From an uncultured Oscillospiraceae bacterium (lineage in GTDB: Bacteria > Bacillota > Clostridia > Oscillospirales > Oscillospiraceae), in assembly GCA_910577415.1 (NCBI GenBank), contig CAJTLK010000013.1, positions 1-30,992 of the forward strand: a stretch of DNA of 30,992 nucleotides, in the 5' to 3' direction. The notes under the pieces were generated by a model. The model saw nothing but the letters and a program-made list of their open reading frames with translations, had not been told where the DNA came from and searched no databases. This document shows positions 30,018-30,992 of the stretch, one piece after another (the stretch's first letter is position 1; the number at the start of each line of letters is the position of its first letter). A program made the position numbers and the translations under genes.

Positions 30018-30297
30018 GTTCGCAAGCGAAAGCAAAGCGAGCAGTGTGCACCTTGTAAATTAAACAACGTGAAGAAGCAAGAAAGACACCAGAAGAGGAC
30101 GAGAGTTCTCTTTTGAGCGAGCCTGATCGAGCTGGCAGATGAAAGTCTGTCGGGGAGATCGGAGCTTGTGAGGAAGGGACTCCCGAACAAAATTTCTTTG
30201 AAGCTGAGGAATCGGTTTCAATAAGATGAGGCGGCCCGGAAGGGCAGCCTAAGCGTGATTTGTAGGGGCGGATAGTATCCGCCCGTATAGATACCAT
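30018..30297 (+). other. 16S rRNA leader
   Basis: Transcribed leader between P2 and 16S. It has TTCGC/GCGAA near its start (30020-30031), then GTGCACCTTGTAAATTAAAC (30045-30064), similar to leader/spacer sequences known from Clostridia and probably carrying an antitermination or processing element. A copy of the palindromic repeat lies at 30261-30286, right before 16S. Confidence 0.7.
30261..30286. repeat. palindromic repeat copy 3, in the 16S leader
   Basis: TGTAGGGGCGG followed by ATAGTATCCGCCCGT, identical to copy 1 at 13616-13641. The perfect 9-1-9 palindrome GGGCGGATA G TATCCGCCC lies about 12-15 nt before the mature 16S 5' end. Confidence 0.88.

Positions 30298-30992
<695 letters not shown>

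Overview
The window looks like chromosomal DNA of a GC-rich, spore-forming gut Clostridium, order Oscillospirales. The partial 16S rRNA gene at the right edge resembles, from memory, the Flavonifractor/Intestinimonas/Lawsonibacter group. Firmicute traits agree with this: a T-box leader, spoVAC, strong AGGAGG ribosome binding sites, consensus sigma-A promoters, and TTG and GTG starts. I see no phage, insertion sequence, integron or CRISPR array. Most of the window is core and housekeeping genes, with small accessory loci and short palindromic repeats between them.

Layout. (1) 1-3400: the 3' end of a PTS sugar permease (IICB), then on the minus strand an aldose-epimerase-like protein and L-lactate dehydrogenase. 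(2) 3460-6045: a zinc/cadmium resistance operon (ArsR/SmtB sensor, free HMA metallochaperone, P1B-type ATPase) behind a consensus promoter with a 12-2-12 operator. (3) 6049-7000: a divergent pair (small unknown protein and Xre regulator) sharing a short intergenic region with three TTGTATCAC boxes, flanked by palindromic repeats. (4) 7000-9823, minus strand: a CPA2-type cation/proton antiporter, a maltose acetyltransferase-like enzyme and a uridine-kinase-like P-loop protein. (5) 9880-13564: an operon of a lipoprotein with Asp-rich calcium-loop-like repeats, an OmpR-type response regulator and a sensor kinase. (6) 13588-20357: a long plus-strand cluster, yqhQ(DUF1385)-prmC-GNAT-recA-recX-rimO-pgsA-membrane protein. 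(7) 20393-22202: cysS behind a cysteine-type T-box leader. (8) 22290-25677: a MATE exporter, a DUF378 protein (minus) and a sodium:alanine symporter. (9) 25738-27460, minus: cytidine deaminase and a polysaccharide-deacetylase-like lipoprotein. (10) 27620-29366: an 8-TM protein of unknown function, a DUF1653 protein (minus) and an orphan spoVAC. (11) 29430-30992: two strong rRNA-type promoters about 520 bp apart, long structured leaders and the first ~695 nt of 16S rRNA.

The genes do not form one pathway. Functional groups are metal efflux, envelope sensing, DNA repair with translation-modification genes, cysteine-responsive tRNA charging, and ribosome production. I found no clear large novel system. 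The least explained parts are the ~390-nt promoter-bounded transcribed region upstream of the rRNA operon, the palindromic repeats (one copy lies about 12 nt before 16S), the Xre/unknown-protein switch, and the lipoprotein/two-component unit.
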